A stretch of 64,000 nucleotides of DNA from Paenibacillus hexagrammi. GTDB taxonomy: Bacteria; Bacillota; Bacilli; Paenibacillales; NBRC-103111. Below the pieces are notes generated by a model. The model ran no database searches and was not told the DNA's origin. It saw only the letters and a program-made list of their open reading frames with translations. Positions within the stretch are counted from its first letter, which is position 1. Each line of letters opens with the position of its first letter. Position numbers and translations under genes: made by a program. This document shows, piece by piece, positions 38,508-47,576 of this stretch. Location: the NCBI RefSeq assembly GCF_021513275.1, contig NZ_CP090978.1, positions 4,464,001 to 4,528,000 of the forward strand. Direction: 5' to 3'.

Positions 38508-40757
38508 CTAGCTGTAGCAGCGGACCTCAACGATCTCTGCGGATGGTGCTCCATTCGTACTGTGCACCACAATTCGCAGCCTCTCCGTGCTTACGATTTC
38601 ATCGAGCTGGTGTACGTGCCTTCTTGTGTGATTATCGGTTACCGATACAACTTGCTTCCACTCTCCATGGATGAAGGCCTGCACTTCGTATGCTTGGATC
38701 AGCTCCGGGATCACTTCGAACTCCGTTCGATGATGGTGTAGGTTGATCAGATCCTCATGAACGTCATCGTTCAAGGTCACATGGATGTTCTTAATCGAAA
38801 CAGGGGTCGGCCAAGTGAATTCCAGCCATTCTGGACTGTCCACCGACATGGCTTCAGAAGACCACATATGCGGTCCGGCATAGGGTCTGACATAACCATC
38901 AACAACACGGTTTGCAGCAAAGGCCTTGGTAGGTGACGACAAGCGGAAGCAGATCGGTTTCCGGTAAAACGCTCTGCCGCTCCATTCCACTACCGGTTGG
39001 TGGTCGTGCATATCGCCGAAATCTTTAGCAAGCTGTGCATCTTCGCCATGTTCGAAAGCAAGTACGCCGGTCTGAGGACGGTCCGATAGATGCACGGACA
39101 AATCCGGGTTGCTTCTAATAATGACAAAAGCGTTCTGTTCCTGCCCAGGCGCCCAAACCGCATCTACTTTGACCCACTGCCGATCTCCTGCCTTCACATT
39201 AGCCTTTGCCGATGACTCCAGCTTGTAAGGAACATAGTTCTGCGGCTTGCCTGTGCTCCACAGCTCAACTGTAAGTTCTGTATCCCGCACGCAATCCAAC
39301 AGAAATTCCAATCCTTCGATCCGAGGCGAGACAGGTACAATCAGACCCAAGCTGTTCGTCAGCGGCATCACCCCTGCCGAATGCTCGAGCGATAGCTTGG
39401 TCAATTCACTGGACGCTTGGACCGACGCGTGCCGGGCCAAATCATCTGGGTCGGCGTTCTTCAAACCGAGTACGGACGCATCCTGCCTCAGCAGTGTCTG
39501 TTGGAGGCAGCTCAAATGCTCATCGTGCAGCGTTCGCGGCGTAACACCTTTCTGTACGCACAGCGCGGCACCCGTTCCGGCAGCCTCGCCAATCACCGCG
39601 CATGTAGCCATAACGCGGGTCGTTCCGAACGCAACGTGCGTTGCGCTAATGTTGCGGCCGGCCATCAGCATGTTGCTCACATTGGCGGAATATAAAGACC
39701 GGAAAGGGATGTGATAGCTGCCGTCCATATGCATATGTTTGGAGCCTTTGGCTTCGGCATACATACCTTGTGGCGGATGAAGGTCTATCGACCAGCCGCC
39801 GAATGCGATGCGATCGGAAAACTCCTTTTGAGCGATCACATCGTTCTGATTCAGCACATAGTCTCCTACAAACCGGCGGTATTCCCGCTTACCAGGGATG
39901 GAACCGATCCATTCCAATGTAAGATTCTCACTATCAAATTGGCCTGAATTTTTAATATAGTCCCAAATTCCATAGATAACCGAGGAAAGTTCGTCCCGAA
40001 TCCGCTCATTGTCATGAACGGTATCCAACTCCCCTCCCCATTCGATCCACCAGTAGGCACAGCCATTATCCCCGCTTCGAATAACACGTTTCATTGGTAT
40101 CAGTGTTTTCGTAATATCCTTTGCGAAGCTGGGCGGGATGTATTTGACCGGGCGGCCTGCATCTTTCGTATAAAAGAGCAGCGTGCTCCCTAACGTAATG
40201 TCGTCAGCAACAAGCGGCGCCCATTCTTCGTTGAATTCTCTTTGCGCCTCGCGTCCGATTCGATGCTTGGCCCCTGCCAGAAAGCCGATCAATCCATCCC
40301 CCGTACAATCAAGGAATACGCTGCTTTCAAAGCGAATTCGACGCTCTGAGCCCATCATCCATCCGGTAACCGAGCGTATTTGACGCTCCTGCTCATCGCC
40401 ATCCGCCTCAACTTCGTGAACATCCGTATTCAAAAAGAGCGTGATATTGTTTTCATTTTTCACTTTCTCCAATATGATGAGATCCCAAATATACGGATTA
40501 CCATCTATATTCCGATATTGATTTTCTACGAACAGCTCACCCATAATTCCTGTCTCCCGCGCATACCGATGGACGCCATGTGACGTTGCTCCGCATACCC
40601 AGACGCGAACTTCACTGCTTGAATTGCCTCCCAGGACAGGTCGATTCTGTACGAGTGATACGGTTTGACCCAGCCTCGCAGCAGCGATAGCAGCGCATAC
40701 ACCTGCCAGCCCTCCGCCGATTACTGTAATATCTGATTTTACGATTTCTTGCTTCAT
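38508..40757 (-). CDS. FAD-dependent oxidoreductase with C-terminal F5/8-type-like domain
   Basis: A 749-residue protein of the FAD_oxidored (PF12831) type. N-terminal Rossmann motif ITVIGGGLAGVCAAIAAARL, then CGATSHGVH, DCTGDGLIGFLAGAKHRIG and a late NMLMAGRNISATHVAFGTTR followed by IGEAAG for the flavin. The C-terminal about 170 residues (MSVDSPEWLEFTWPTPV, IKNIHVTLNDDV) look like a discoidin/F5-8 carbohydrate-binding fold. No signal peptide is seen. Its place right after a CUT1 transporter suggests oxidation of an imported sugar or polyol; the substrate is unknown. ATG 40757 is followed by the classic dinucleotide fold. Confidence 0.8.
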   Translation of the reverse strand: MKQEIVKSDITVIGGGLAGVCAAIAAARLGQTVSLVQNRPVLGGNSSSEVRVWVCGATSHGVHRYARETGIMGELFVENQYRNIDGNPYIWDLIILEKVKNENNITLFLNTDVHEVEADGDEQERQIRSVTGWMMGSERRIRFESSVFLDCTGDGLIGFLAGAKHRIGREAQREFNEEWAPLVADDITLGSTLLFYTKDAGRPVKYIPPSFAKDITKTLIPMKRVIRSGDNGCAYWWIEWGGELDTVHDNERIRDELSSVIYGIWDYIKNSGQFDSENLTLEWIGSIPGKREYRRFVGDYVLNQNDVIAQKEFSDRIAFGGWSIDLHPPQGMYAEAKGSKHMHMDGSYHIPFRSLYSANVSNMLMAGRNISATHVAFGTTRVMATCAVIGEAAGTGAALCVQKGVTPRTLHDEHLSCLQQTLLRQDASVLGLKNADPDDLARHASVQASSELTKLSLEHSAGVMPLTNSLGLIVPVSPRIEGLEFLLDCVRDTELTVELWSTGKPQNYVPYKLESSAKANVKAGDRQWVKVDAVWAPGQEQNAFVIIRSNPDLSVHLSDRPQTGVLAFEHGEDAQLAKDFGDMHDHQPVVEWSGRAFYRKPICFRLSSPTKAFAANRVVDGYVRPYAGPHMWSSEAMSVDSPEWLEFTWPTPVSIKNIHVTLNDDVHEDLINLHHHRTEFEVIPELIQAYEVQAFIHGEWKQVVSVTDNHTRRHVHQLDEIVSTERLRIVVHSTNGAPSAEIVEVRCYS

Positions 40758-40820
40758 AACCGAAATACACCTCGCTGCTTATGAATGTTAGATGAATGCT
40801 AATAATCGAGTTTTACCCAG

Positions 40821-41705
40821 TTACCCTTTTACTGCCGCACTAGATATGCCTTGAATGATGAATCGTTGACCGATAAGAAAAACAATGATCATTGGGATAA
40901 TCCCCGCCGTTGCTGCCGCCATCATCCCGTTATAGTCCACGTTGTTTTCTAAGATAAAATTTTGCAAACCAAGCGGTACCGTGTACAGCTTCTCATCGAT
41001 CAGAAAGACAAGCGCATTCTCGTAATCGTTCCAGTGCCATGAGAAATCAATGATGGCCAGCGTAGCGAGTGCCGGTTTAGCCAAGGGCAGTACCAGATTA
41101 AAAAAGATTCGCAAGTGTCCGGCACCGTCAATAAAAGCAGCCTCGGATATTTCATGGGGTACGGAAAGGAAAAATTGCCTTAGCATAAACACGCCAAATA
41201 TCGTAAACATCCCCGGCAGGATTAACGCCCAATGTGTGTTATAGATGCCGGCCCACTCGAACATGATGAATTTCGGCACGAACAGCACCTGAGGGGGAAC
41301 CATCATCATCGATATATAGACGAGAAACATCGCGTTTCGTCCCTTAAACTCGATGCGCGAAAACCCATAGGCGGCAAACGCTGATAGAAATGTAGCTCCT
41401 ATCGTGCTAATGATGGAGATTTTGAGCGAGTTCAGATAATACGTGCCGAAGCTTTTATCCCCGGTCCAAACCTTGATGTGATGATCCCATTGCAGTGTAG
41501 AGGGAATCCACCGGATCGGATACTCAAACACCTCAGCCGGTGTCTTGAACGAAGTGCTGATCATCCATAAAAACGGAACGACCATCAATATCCCTAAGAT
41601 CAGCATGATGAAGGTAACAAGCGTTTTCGTAACAGTCATACTAGTAATAGAAAACCTCGTGCTTGAGGCTTTTGCATTTGTTTCAGCCGAAAGATTCGTG
41701 CTCAT
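40821..41705 (-). CDS. Carbohydrate ABC transporter permease (CUT1, MalG-like)
   Basis: A 294-residue inner-membrane protein with about six membrane segments. The EAA loop reads EAAFIDGAGHLRIFFNLVLPLAKPALATL. The N-terminal VVPFLWMISTSFKTPAEVF is typical of MalG/LacG-type components. AAGGAG precedes the ATG. It starts 18 bp after the partner permease. Confidence 0.93.
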   Translation of the reverse strand: MSTNLSAETNAKASSTRFSITSMTVTKTLVTFIMLILGILMVVPFLWMISTSFKTPAEVFEYPIRWIPSTLQWDHHIKVWTGDKSFGTYYLNSLKISIISTIGATFLSAFAAYGFSRIEFKGRNAMFLVYISMMMVPPQVLFVPKFIMFEWAGIYNTHWALILPGMFTIFGVFMLRQFFLSVPHEISEAAFIDGAGHLRIFFNLVLPLAKPALATLAIIDFSWHWNDYENALVFLIDEKLYTVPLGLQNFILENNVDYNGMMAAATAGIIPMIIVFLIGQRFIIQGISSAAVKG

Positions 41706-41723
41706 GAAGTTGGCTCCTTCCCC

Positions 41724-42605
41724 CTAGTAATGAACCCAGCGTTTTTGTCCGATCCATTGAACAACTGTTATGAGCAAAATGATAAAGAACAGTGCCCAAG
41801 AAATCGTAGCCGCATATCCCATCTCGTAATAACGGAACGCGTTCTGATAAACAAACAACGATAATATAGTCGTGCTGTTCCCGGGGCCGCCTTGTGTAAT
41901 GGCTTGAATAATCCCGAAGGTTTTAATCGTCATGATGAGTCCCGTTATGAGCAGCAAGAATGTCGTAGGGCTTACGAGCGGCCAGACGATATGGCGGATC
42001 ACGCGCCAGCCTCTAGCGCCGTCCATTTTGGCGGCTTCGAGAAGATCCGTTGAAATTTCCTGCAAGGCCGCTAAATAAATAATCATGTTATAGCCGAGCA
42101 TGAACCAGACCCAGATAATATCGATGGCATACATCGATGTATCTGTCGTGGACAACCAGCCGGGCGGATGTTCGATACCAATCATTCTTAAAAAAGCATT
42201 GATCGGTCCCTCCTTCGGCTGGAACAGCAGCATCCATACGAAGGCGATGGCGACACCGCTTGTAATGTACGGCATAAAGAACAGTGCACGAAGCGTGCTT
42301 TTGATATACACCGACTGATTGAGCACAAGCGCCACAAGAAACGACAAGAAGATGCTCGCAGGAACGGCTAAAAGAAATACCAGCGTATTTTGGATGGCCT
42401 TGTAAAAAATTTCATCGTGAAACAAACGTTTCACATTATCGAGTCCCACCATATGCACATCCGGACTCATGAACTTGTAATCGGTAAACATTAAAAAAAA
42501 CGAATAGACAGCTGGAATGACAAAAAATAAAATCACTCCGATCATATTTGGACCAATGAACAGGTATCCCAGCATCCTCTGCCGCCTCATCCAATTGTTA
42601 CCCAC
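41724..42605 (-). CDS. Carbohydrate ABC transporter permease (CUT1, MalF-like)
   Basis: About 293 residues, six membrane segments, EAA loop EAAKMDGARGWRVIRHIVWPL, preceded by the usual GYLFIGPNMIGVILFFVIPAVYS opening. The frame is open to 42698, but GTG 42605, eight bases after AGGAG, fits the family start best. It follows the solute-binding gene after a terminator and a 300-bp gap that holds candidate operators, so it may have its own promoter. Confidence 0.9.
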   Translation of the reverse strand: MGNNWMRRQRMLGYLFIGPNMIGVILFFVIPAVYSFFLMFTDYKFMSPDVHMVGLDNVKRLFHDEIFYKAIQNTLVFLLAVPASIFLSFLVALVLNQSVYIKSTLRALFFMPYITSGVAIAFVWMLLFQPKEGPINAFLRMIGIEHPPGWLSTTDTSMYAIDIIWVWFMLGYNMIIYLAALQEISTDLLEAAKMDGARGWRVIRHIVWPLVSPTTFLLLITGLIMTIKTFGIIQAITQGGPGNSTTILSLFVYQNAFRYYEMGYAATISWALFFIILLITVVQWIGQKRWVHY

Positions 42606-42666
42606 GAACCCCACTCCTCGTCTTCTTGTTGATACATTCAGCATAACAGGCAAGCAGGCCCCCTTA

Positions 42667-42749
42667 TAATGAACAAATCCACGGAAAACATGGAACAAAA
42701 GGGTGAACCCTGCAGCCTTATTATTGGAGTGCTGTGTAGTTTTGTTCTA
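42667..42749. promoter_or_regulatory. Candidate response-regulator operator before the permease gene
   Basis: Two direct GAACAAA motifs 22 bp apart (42671 and 42693), then, about 40 bp on, the inverted motif GTAGTTTTGTTCTA (42736-42749). The same layout recurs at 44320-44404 before the solute-binding gene, and related motifs lie before the kinase gene. The pairing of half-sites two helical turns apart fits an AraC-type DNA-binding domain. Confidence 0.5.
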
Positions 42750-42778
42750 TCGGCGCCTCCCACGATGAGGGCACAAGA

Positions 42779-42832
42779 ATAATCGACTTCGTCGTCCTTA
42801 TGGGACCGCGCGTTTGTCAAGGTTGATGCGAA
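42779..42832. repeat. Interspersed 54-bp repeat, copy 2
   Basis: Matches 11358-11411 at 45 of 54 positions, in the same orientation, including an unbroken CGCGTTTGTCAAGGTTGAT. It lies between the solute-binding and permease genes. Confidence 0.6.
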
Positions 42833-42865
42833 GCAAAAGTATAAAACTTATACTTTCTTATCAAC

Positions 42866-42899
42866 TGAAAAAGACCGCTTCCTCCACAGGAAACGGCCT
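42866..42899 (-). terminator. Rho-independent terminator after the solute-binding protein gene
   Basis: AGGCCG-TTCC pairs with GGAA-CGGTCT on the minus strand, followed by T residues. Together with the repeat and operator it fills the 42606-42906 gap. Confidence 0.7.
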
Positions 42900-42906
42900 C
42901 ATCTCT

Positions 42907-44243
42907 TTATTTTTGCTGCTTCAAAAAGTCATTATGACGCTTCACCATATTCTGTACTGCTTGATCGATACTGCTTGAGCCCAAGAAATACTTCTCATAC
43001 TCCTGAGAACGCAAGTCGATGACCTGCTGTGGCACGCTGCGGACGAACGTCGGCGTTTTGTCGCCATAGAGCACATATTTCAGAGATTCCACATCATACG
43101 TGGATGCTTTATCGCCAAGCAAGCTGTTCAATGCCGTTTCCTGGTTAACATCCTTGGAAGCCGGAAGTCTGCCTCCGACGGCCATAGGCGCCATGCCTCC
43201 GTCTGCGTACCAAGTTAAGAACTTCCAGGCCGCATCCTTATTCTTTGATTTCGCATTGATGGAAATATAGTCACCAAGTCCTCCGCGGTTAATAAAGTCC
43301 GCTTGATTTGCCTCTAGACGCGGTACTGGGGCGAAGGCGATTTTGAAATCGCGCGGGAACGTTTTGGTATCGTTCGAGCTGCGGATCAGCCACTCACCGA
43401 TGTTCAGCATGGCGGCTTTTCCGCCCAAAAATTCATTCTCGACCGGCATTTTACTCGTCAACTGCTCACCGAGAGGAGGTGTTGATTTATCTTCATGCAT
43501 CATGGCATTCAGTGTAGTCAGCCATTTGGTGACCAGTGGATGATCCAGATTGGAGCTGCCGTCCGCTTTTACATAGCCTTCCTTCACAAGCACGGAGTCG
43601 ATCGGATCGACAAATGGCTCTGTATGCTGCAGCAGCCCGTATCTCGTGTCGGTTTTGAGCTTCATCGCGTATTCTCTCATTTGATCCCAGGTCCATTCCT
43701 TAGGAACGGCGAGCCCAGCTTTATCCAGTGCATCTTTATTCAGCGCCACGAAGAACGCATTCTTTTTCGTAGGAATTCCGTAGTACTTGCCGCCCACCTG
43801 CCACGGCTTGGCGTCGGGACCCATTTTCTCATCAATGTTGTAATCCTTAAATTCACTGAGGTCCAGCGCGGCACCGGCCTGAATTCGTTTATTCACTTGG
43901 GACAAGGTGTAATTGACAAATAAATCAATGTCCTGTCCCGTCATCAGCGCTGTATCCAGCTTCAAGTTACCGTCATCATCATTGACGAACCTTACATATT
44001 CCACTTGAATGTCGGGATGATCCTTGTTCCAGGAATCCACGACAGCTTTAGGTCCGACTCCGGCGGCACAGCCCCCCACATCGTTAGTTTAACCGGCTTC
44101 GTAGTTGTTGTCGCAGGCGGAGTTGATGCTCCCGGCTTACTGGTTTCCGCTTGATTCCCGCTTCCTCCATTGGTACATCCTGCCATTACCCCCATCGCGA
44201 CGACGGCCGCTGCAAGTGTTGGTATCCATTTTCTCATCTTCAT
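42907..44243 (-). CDS. Extracellular sugar-binding lipoprotein of a CUT1 ABC transporter, with apparent frameshift
   Basis: Lipoprotein signal with lipobox GVMAGC (Cys22), then a typical family 1 solute-binding protein: VKLTMWGAVPPE, DLFVNYTLSQVNKRIQAGAAL, GGKAAMLNIGEWL, DAAWKFLTWYADGGMAPM. The first 60 residues and the rest lie in different frames that meet at two C (plus strand, 44054-44055); three would give one 445-residue protein reading WGAVPPESGPKAVV. ATG 44243 has GGGAGG upstream. Confidence 0.88.
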
Positions 44244-44305
44244 CCTGATGACCTCCCATATTCGATTCTGGCTGTTTCTGACTCACAAATTAAGCATAAC
44301 AGGAG

Positions 44306-44318
44306 GTAAGCGCTTTAC
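44306..44318. promoter_or_regulatory. Palindrome GTAAGCGCTTTAC, possible LacI/CcpA-type site
   Basis: A 13-bp near-palindrome with GCGC centre about 65 bp before the solute-binding gene. It matches the cre consensus at only 11 of 14 positions, so assignment to CcpA is weak. Confidence 0.3.
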
Positions 44319-44319
44319 T

Positions 44320-44404
44320 TAATGAACAAAACTATTGAAATTATGGAACGAAATGATGCAAATATAAGGATGGAACTCGGCCTAGCAATCGTAGTTTTGT
44401 TCTA
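44320..44404. promoter_or_regulatory. Candidate response-regulator operator before the solute-binding gene
   Basis: GAACAAA and GAACGAA in direct repeat 22 bp apart (44324 and 44346), and GTAGTTTTGTTCTA at 44391-44404. Spacing and order are nearly the same as at 42667-42749. Confidence 0.5.
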
Positions 44405-44410
44405 AAACGC

Positions 44411-45283
44411 CTAGCGCCGATGCAGCTGACGAAAGCGGCTCGGCGTAGACTGCTTCAGCCTTTTAAAAATTTTAATAAAATAATTATCGTTGCTAAACCC
44501 TACTCGATGCCCAATCTCACTGACCGGCAAATCCGTATGGATTAAATGATAAGCAGCCTTTTCTACCCTGACCTGATGCAGGTAATGAATGATGGTTTGC
44601 CCCGTCTTTTTCTTAAACAAAGCGCTAACATAATTCTCACCCATCATCACATACTGGGACAGCGATTTGACGGTTATGTCTTGCGCGTAGTTTTCTTCTA
44701 TGTATTGAAGAATTTTTTTCACTTCGGGATGGCGGGTAGCGTCTATAACGGATGGCATAGGCTCAGCATCTGCCGCAGCTACAGAATCAGCGGCTGGTAC
44801 CTGATGATCAGAAGCTGTCGCCGCCGGCTCCGAGGAAGGCACTTCCTTGGCTTCCTTGGCTTCCTTGGTTTCCTTGGCACCCTGGTGCTCCTGCAAATCC
44901 CGCGACCGAGATAGCTCCGCACCGACCTTGCCCAGTGTATCCCGCAGCGATTGCACATTCATGGAAAGCTTTAGAATATAGTTCGAGGCGCCGTATTCCA
45001 TCGCCTGTCTGACATACTCAAATTCGCTCATACAGGTTAGCATCACAAATTTGGTATCCAATCCTGCCTCTCGGGTTCTTTTCAGCAAGGTCACTCCGTC
45101 CATCTTCGGCATGATAATATCCGTGATGACCAAATGAGGGCGGTTACTGAGTATGATATCCAGCGCTTCTTCACCGTTTCCCGCTTCTCCTATAACCGTA
45201 AAACCCATTTCCTCCCACTTGATGATCTCTCGTACCGATTCTCTGACGAATATCTCATCTTCCACAAGCAGCACTTTCCACAT
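44411..45283 (-). CDS. Response regulator, receiver plus AraC-type DNA-binding domain (YesN-like)
   Basis: A 290-residue regulator. Receiver domain 1-120 with acidic pair VEDE, phospho-acceptor Asp in LVITDIIMPKMDG and Lys in NYILKLSM. A low-complexity linker (AKETKEAKEAKEV) and then two helix-turn-helix units (DITVKSLSQYVMMGENYVSA; SEIGHRVGFSNDNYFIKIFK). It starts 12 bp after the kinase stop; GAGGAA precedes the ATG. Likely activates the adjacent sugar transporter genes. Confidence 0.93.
   Translation of the reverse strand: MWKVLLVEDEIFVRESVREIIKWEEMGFTVIGEAGNGEEALDIILSNRPHLVITDIIMPKMDGVTLLKRTREAGLDTKFVMLTCMSEFEYVRQAMEYGASNYILKLSMNVQSLRDTLGKVGAELSRSRDLQEHQGAKETKEAKEAKEVPSSEPAATASDHQVPAADSVAAADAEPMPSVIDATRHPEVKKILQYIEENYAQDITVKSLSQYVMMGENYVSALFKKKTGQTIIHYLHQVRVEKAAYHLIHTDLPVSEIGHRVGFSNDNYFIKIFKRLKQSTPSRFRQLHRR
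44842..44877. repeat. Four 9-bp tandem repeats inside the response regulator gene
   Basis: Four consecutive units close to CTTCCTTGG (plus strand) encode the KEA/KET tripeptides of the interdomain linker. Length variation by replication slippage would be in frame. Confidence 0.75.
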
Positions 45284-45295
45284 ACTCGGTTCCTC

Positions 45296-47059
45296 CTATG
45301 GCATCTCATACGGTGCGGATATCAATTCCGGAAGCTCCATCCGAATGTGCGTCCCCTCATCGGCGGCTATGACCGTTAGCGTCCCCTCTTCTTTAAAAAG
45401 TAAGCGCAGCCGTTCCCTTACGTTAGCCATGCCGATCCCCCGCCTTTGCCGGGTTGAAGCGATTTGGCCCGCTTTCTCCATGCCGATGCCATTGTCGATG
45501 ATATCAACGATCAGCTTTTTCTTAAGCACGTAAGCGTGAATGCGAATGTTCCCCTTGCGTCTATCAAGCGTACTGATCCCATGCTGAATCGCATTTTCAA
45601 CAATCGGCTGTAAGCTTAGCTTGGGCACAAGCGCAAATTCTATAGAAGGTTCATACTCATAGTCGACTTCAAAAACTTGCTTATACCGCATCTGCTGAAT
45701 ATAAATATAGGCTTTGACCAGCTCGATCTCATCGCGAAAATGAATCATCTCAATCTCCGAGTTCAAACTCGTTTCGAGCAGCTTGCCTAGAGAAACTGAA
45801 ATTTCGGCAATCTCGTCCTGCCCGTTCCGAATCGCAATCCACTTCATCGTATTGAGCGTATTCATCAAAAAATGCGGATTCATCTGGGCAAGCAGCATTT
45901 GAAAATGCACTGCTTCTTTTTGCCGTTCTTCCACTTTTAACCGCTGAATCAAATCATTCATATCATCCAGCATTTTATTGAAAGCCCGAGTCAGTTCCAG
46001 CACTTCACCCTTGGATTTGCCTTCAGGCAGACGTGTCTTTAGGCTCTTATGAACTACATTCCTCATCTTCACCTGTAAATGGGACAAAGGTCTAGTCACC
46101 GTCGAAGAAATCATGAAAGTGAGGACAATAAAAGCTGACGTCAACAGGATGAACGTTGCGAAATAGTTGCGCTGGAGGTCTTGAATTTCATTGAACAACA
46201 CGTCCAAAGGAATCCGGTTCACGATATACCAATCCAGTGTCTCCATATAGCTGTACACAAGCACGCTGTCCGTTTCCTTATCGATCAAATAACCGTCATC
46301 TTGCTCCGATGTAATTTGGCGAATAAGTGGTTCCGGGATCTTCTTCTCCGACTCAGGCTGCGCAACGAGCAATCCGTCTCCTGTAATCATGGAATACTCT
46401 TGATCGGCTTGCGAATTTTTGAGCACCGACTGGAACCACTGGACAAAATCAATGCTGATTCGCGCTACCGCGTATGGCTTTACTTCATGATCCTTCAGCA
46501 AGGCATATAAAGAAACAAGCGCAGCGCTTTTAGAGACGTCAGGCGAAACATCGTTCGTATCATCCGATACCCAGTGATAAGCGGCCTGCCCGGCTAACAT
46601 ATCTTTATAATATTTTTCAGCTATCAAATGATTGTAATCAAGTGCAGCTTTGGGCTGATAGGATGTATATACATGACCATGCAGATCCAACAAAGTAAAA
46701 TAGACGGAAGGATTATAGAGAAAAAAGCTGTTATTAATGCTTTTAAATTTCTCCTCCACACGGCTCTTATCCGTCAAAATGTCCTCTCCGGGAGACTTTA
46801 ATATCTCTTCCAAAGAAGAATCCTGCTCCAGGAAGATGAGCGTTTTGAAGGCAATACTCATTTGATCTTCCAGCGTGCGCTTGATTTGATCAAGCCGGCT
46901 TAGACTCTGCTCGCTGATCTTACGCTGGACGAGCGTCTCTACCTTTTGATAATTATAGATATTGAGAAAAGCAAAGGGCAGTAAGATTAATAATAAAAAG
47001 GCTAGTGTCAGCCTGTATTTCAGCTTTTGCGGCCAAATCCGCGTGGACAATTTCATCAT
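45296..47059 (-). CDS. Sensor histidine kinase (YesM/LytS-type) with extracytoplasmic sensor domain
   Basis: A 587-residue membrane kinase. TM1 about 14-34, an extracellular Cache-like domain about 35-300, TM2 about 303-320, HAMP (TRPLSHLQVKMRNVVHKSLK), then His_kinase (LLAQMNPHFLMNTLNTMKW, with the phospho-His in NPHFLMN) and HATPase_c (IVENAIQHGIST, DNGIGM, GIGMANVRERL). First gene of the two-component pair. The ligand is probably a sugar, by analogy and context. Confidence 0.93.
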   Translation of the reverse strand: MMKLSTRIWPQKLKYRLTLAFLLLILLPFAFLNIYNYQKVETLVQRKISEQSLSRLDQIKRTLEDQMSIAFKTLIFLEQDSSLEEILKSPGEDILTDKSRVEEKFKSINNSFFLYNPSVYFTLLDLHGHVYTSYQPKAALDYNHLIAEKYYKDMLAGQAAYHWVSDDTNDVSPDVSKSAALVSLYALLKDHEVKPYAVARISIDFVQWFQSVLKNSQADQEYSMITGDGLLVAQPESEKKIPEPLIRQITSEQDDGYLIDKETDSVLVYSYMETLDWYIVNRIPLDVLFNEIQDLQRNYFATFILLTSAFIVLTFMISSTVTRPLSHLQVKMRNVVHKSLKTRLPEGKSKGEVLELTRAFNKMLDDMNDLIQRLKVEERQKEAVHFQMLLAQMNPHFLMNTLNTMKWIAIRNGQDEIAEISVSLGKLLETSLNSEIEMIHFRDEIELVKAYIYIQQMRYKQVFEVDYEYEPSIEFALVPKLSLQPIVENAIQHGISTLDRRKGNIRIHAYVLKKKLIVDIIDNGIGMEKAGQIASTRQRRGIGMANVRERLRLLFKEEGTLTVIAADEGTHIRMELPELISAPYEMP

Positions 47060-47323
47060 GCTTTACAACCCCCGAGATGCCGGATAGCTCTATTATAGCA
47101 CTATGCTGCAGGCGGTCGAACGGGTGGAGCTAATTGCACATAATTGTTCCATCCGTGAAGATTGGATACACAGATTTGTTCTATTCATTAGGGTAATTGC
47201 TGCATGCGGCTGTTGATGTTTTATGACAAATTCCCCATCGAAACCATTCATCATGAGCTGCCCGTTTCCGAAATATTGAAGATAACCTACCTCTATGTTA
47301 ACTTCAAAATAAGGGAGTTGATT

Positions 47324-47422
47324 ATGATGCACTTCGAACTAACCACAGCTATATATCAGATCATTTCTGTAATCATTATCGTAATGTTGGGGTACTTGCT
47401 ATTTCGATATATTAAAAAGTAA
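47324..47422 (+). CDS. Small membrane peptide, 32 aa
   Basis: MMHFELTTAIYQIISVIIIV then a positively charged tail (RYIKK): one membrane helix, inside-positive C-terminus. AAGGGAG lies six bases before the ATG. Unknown family. The frame extends further upstream but only this start has a binding site. Confidence 0.5.
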   Translation: MMHFELTTAIYQIISVIIIVMLGYLLFRYIKK

Positions 47423-47534
47423 GAGTAACAAGCTCCAGTTTAGGCTCACTTTTTAATAACTCAATTATTTTCTTTGAATGATCTTCACAAGCCTCAAAAA
47501 TATCAGCGCTAGGCGGCTTGGCGACGTTTGCCAT
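47412..47534 (-). CDS. Possible 40-residue peptide
   Basis: A short frame (MANVAKPPSADIFEACEDHS and on) with GGTGA before the ATG, convergent with and overlapping the small membrane peptide gene. Composition is protein-like but nothing else supports it. Confidence 0.2.
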   Translation of the reverse strand: MANVAKPPSADIFEACEDHSKKIIELLKSEPKLELVTLTF

Positions 47535-47546
47535 TATCACCAATTA

Positions 47547-47572
47547 CCCCATCCTCTAAAGATGGGGCTTTG
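47547..47572 (+). terminator. Hairpin, possible terminator
   Basis: CCCCATC pairs with GATGGGG around a seven-base loop and is followed by a moderately T-rich stretch on the plus strand. Confidence 0.4.
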
Positions 47573-47576
47573 ATCT

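Noticed and set aside
44306..44318. Confident CcpA site before the solute-binding gene
   Set aside because: Three mismatches to the cre consensus; kept only as a low-confidence palindrome.
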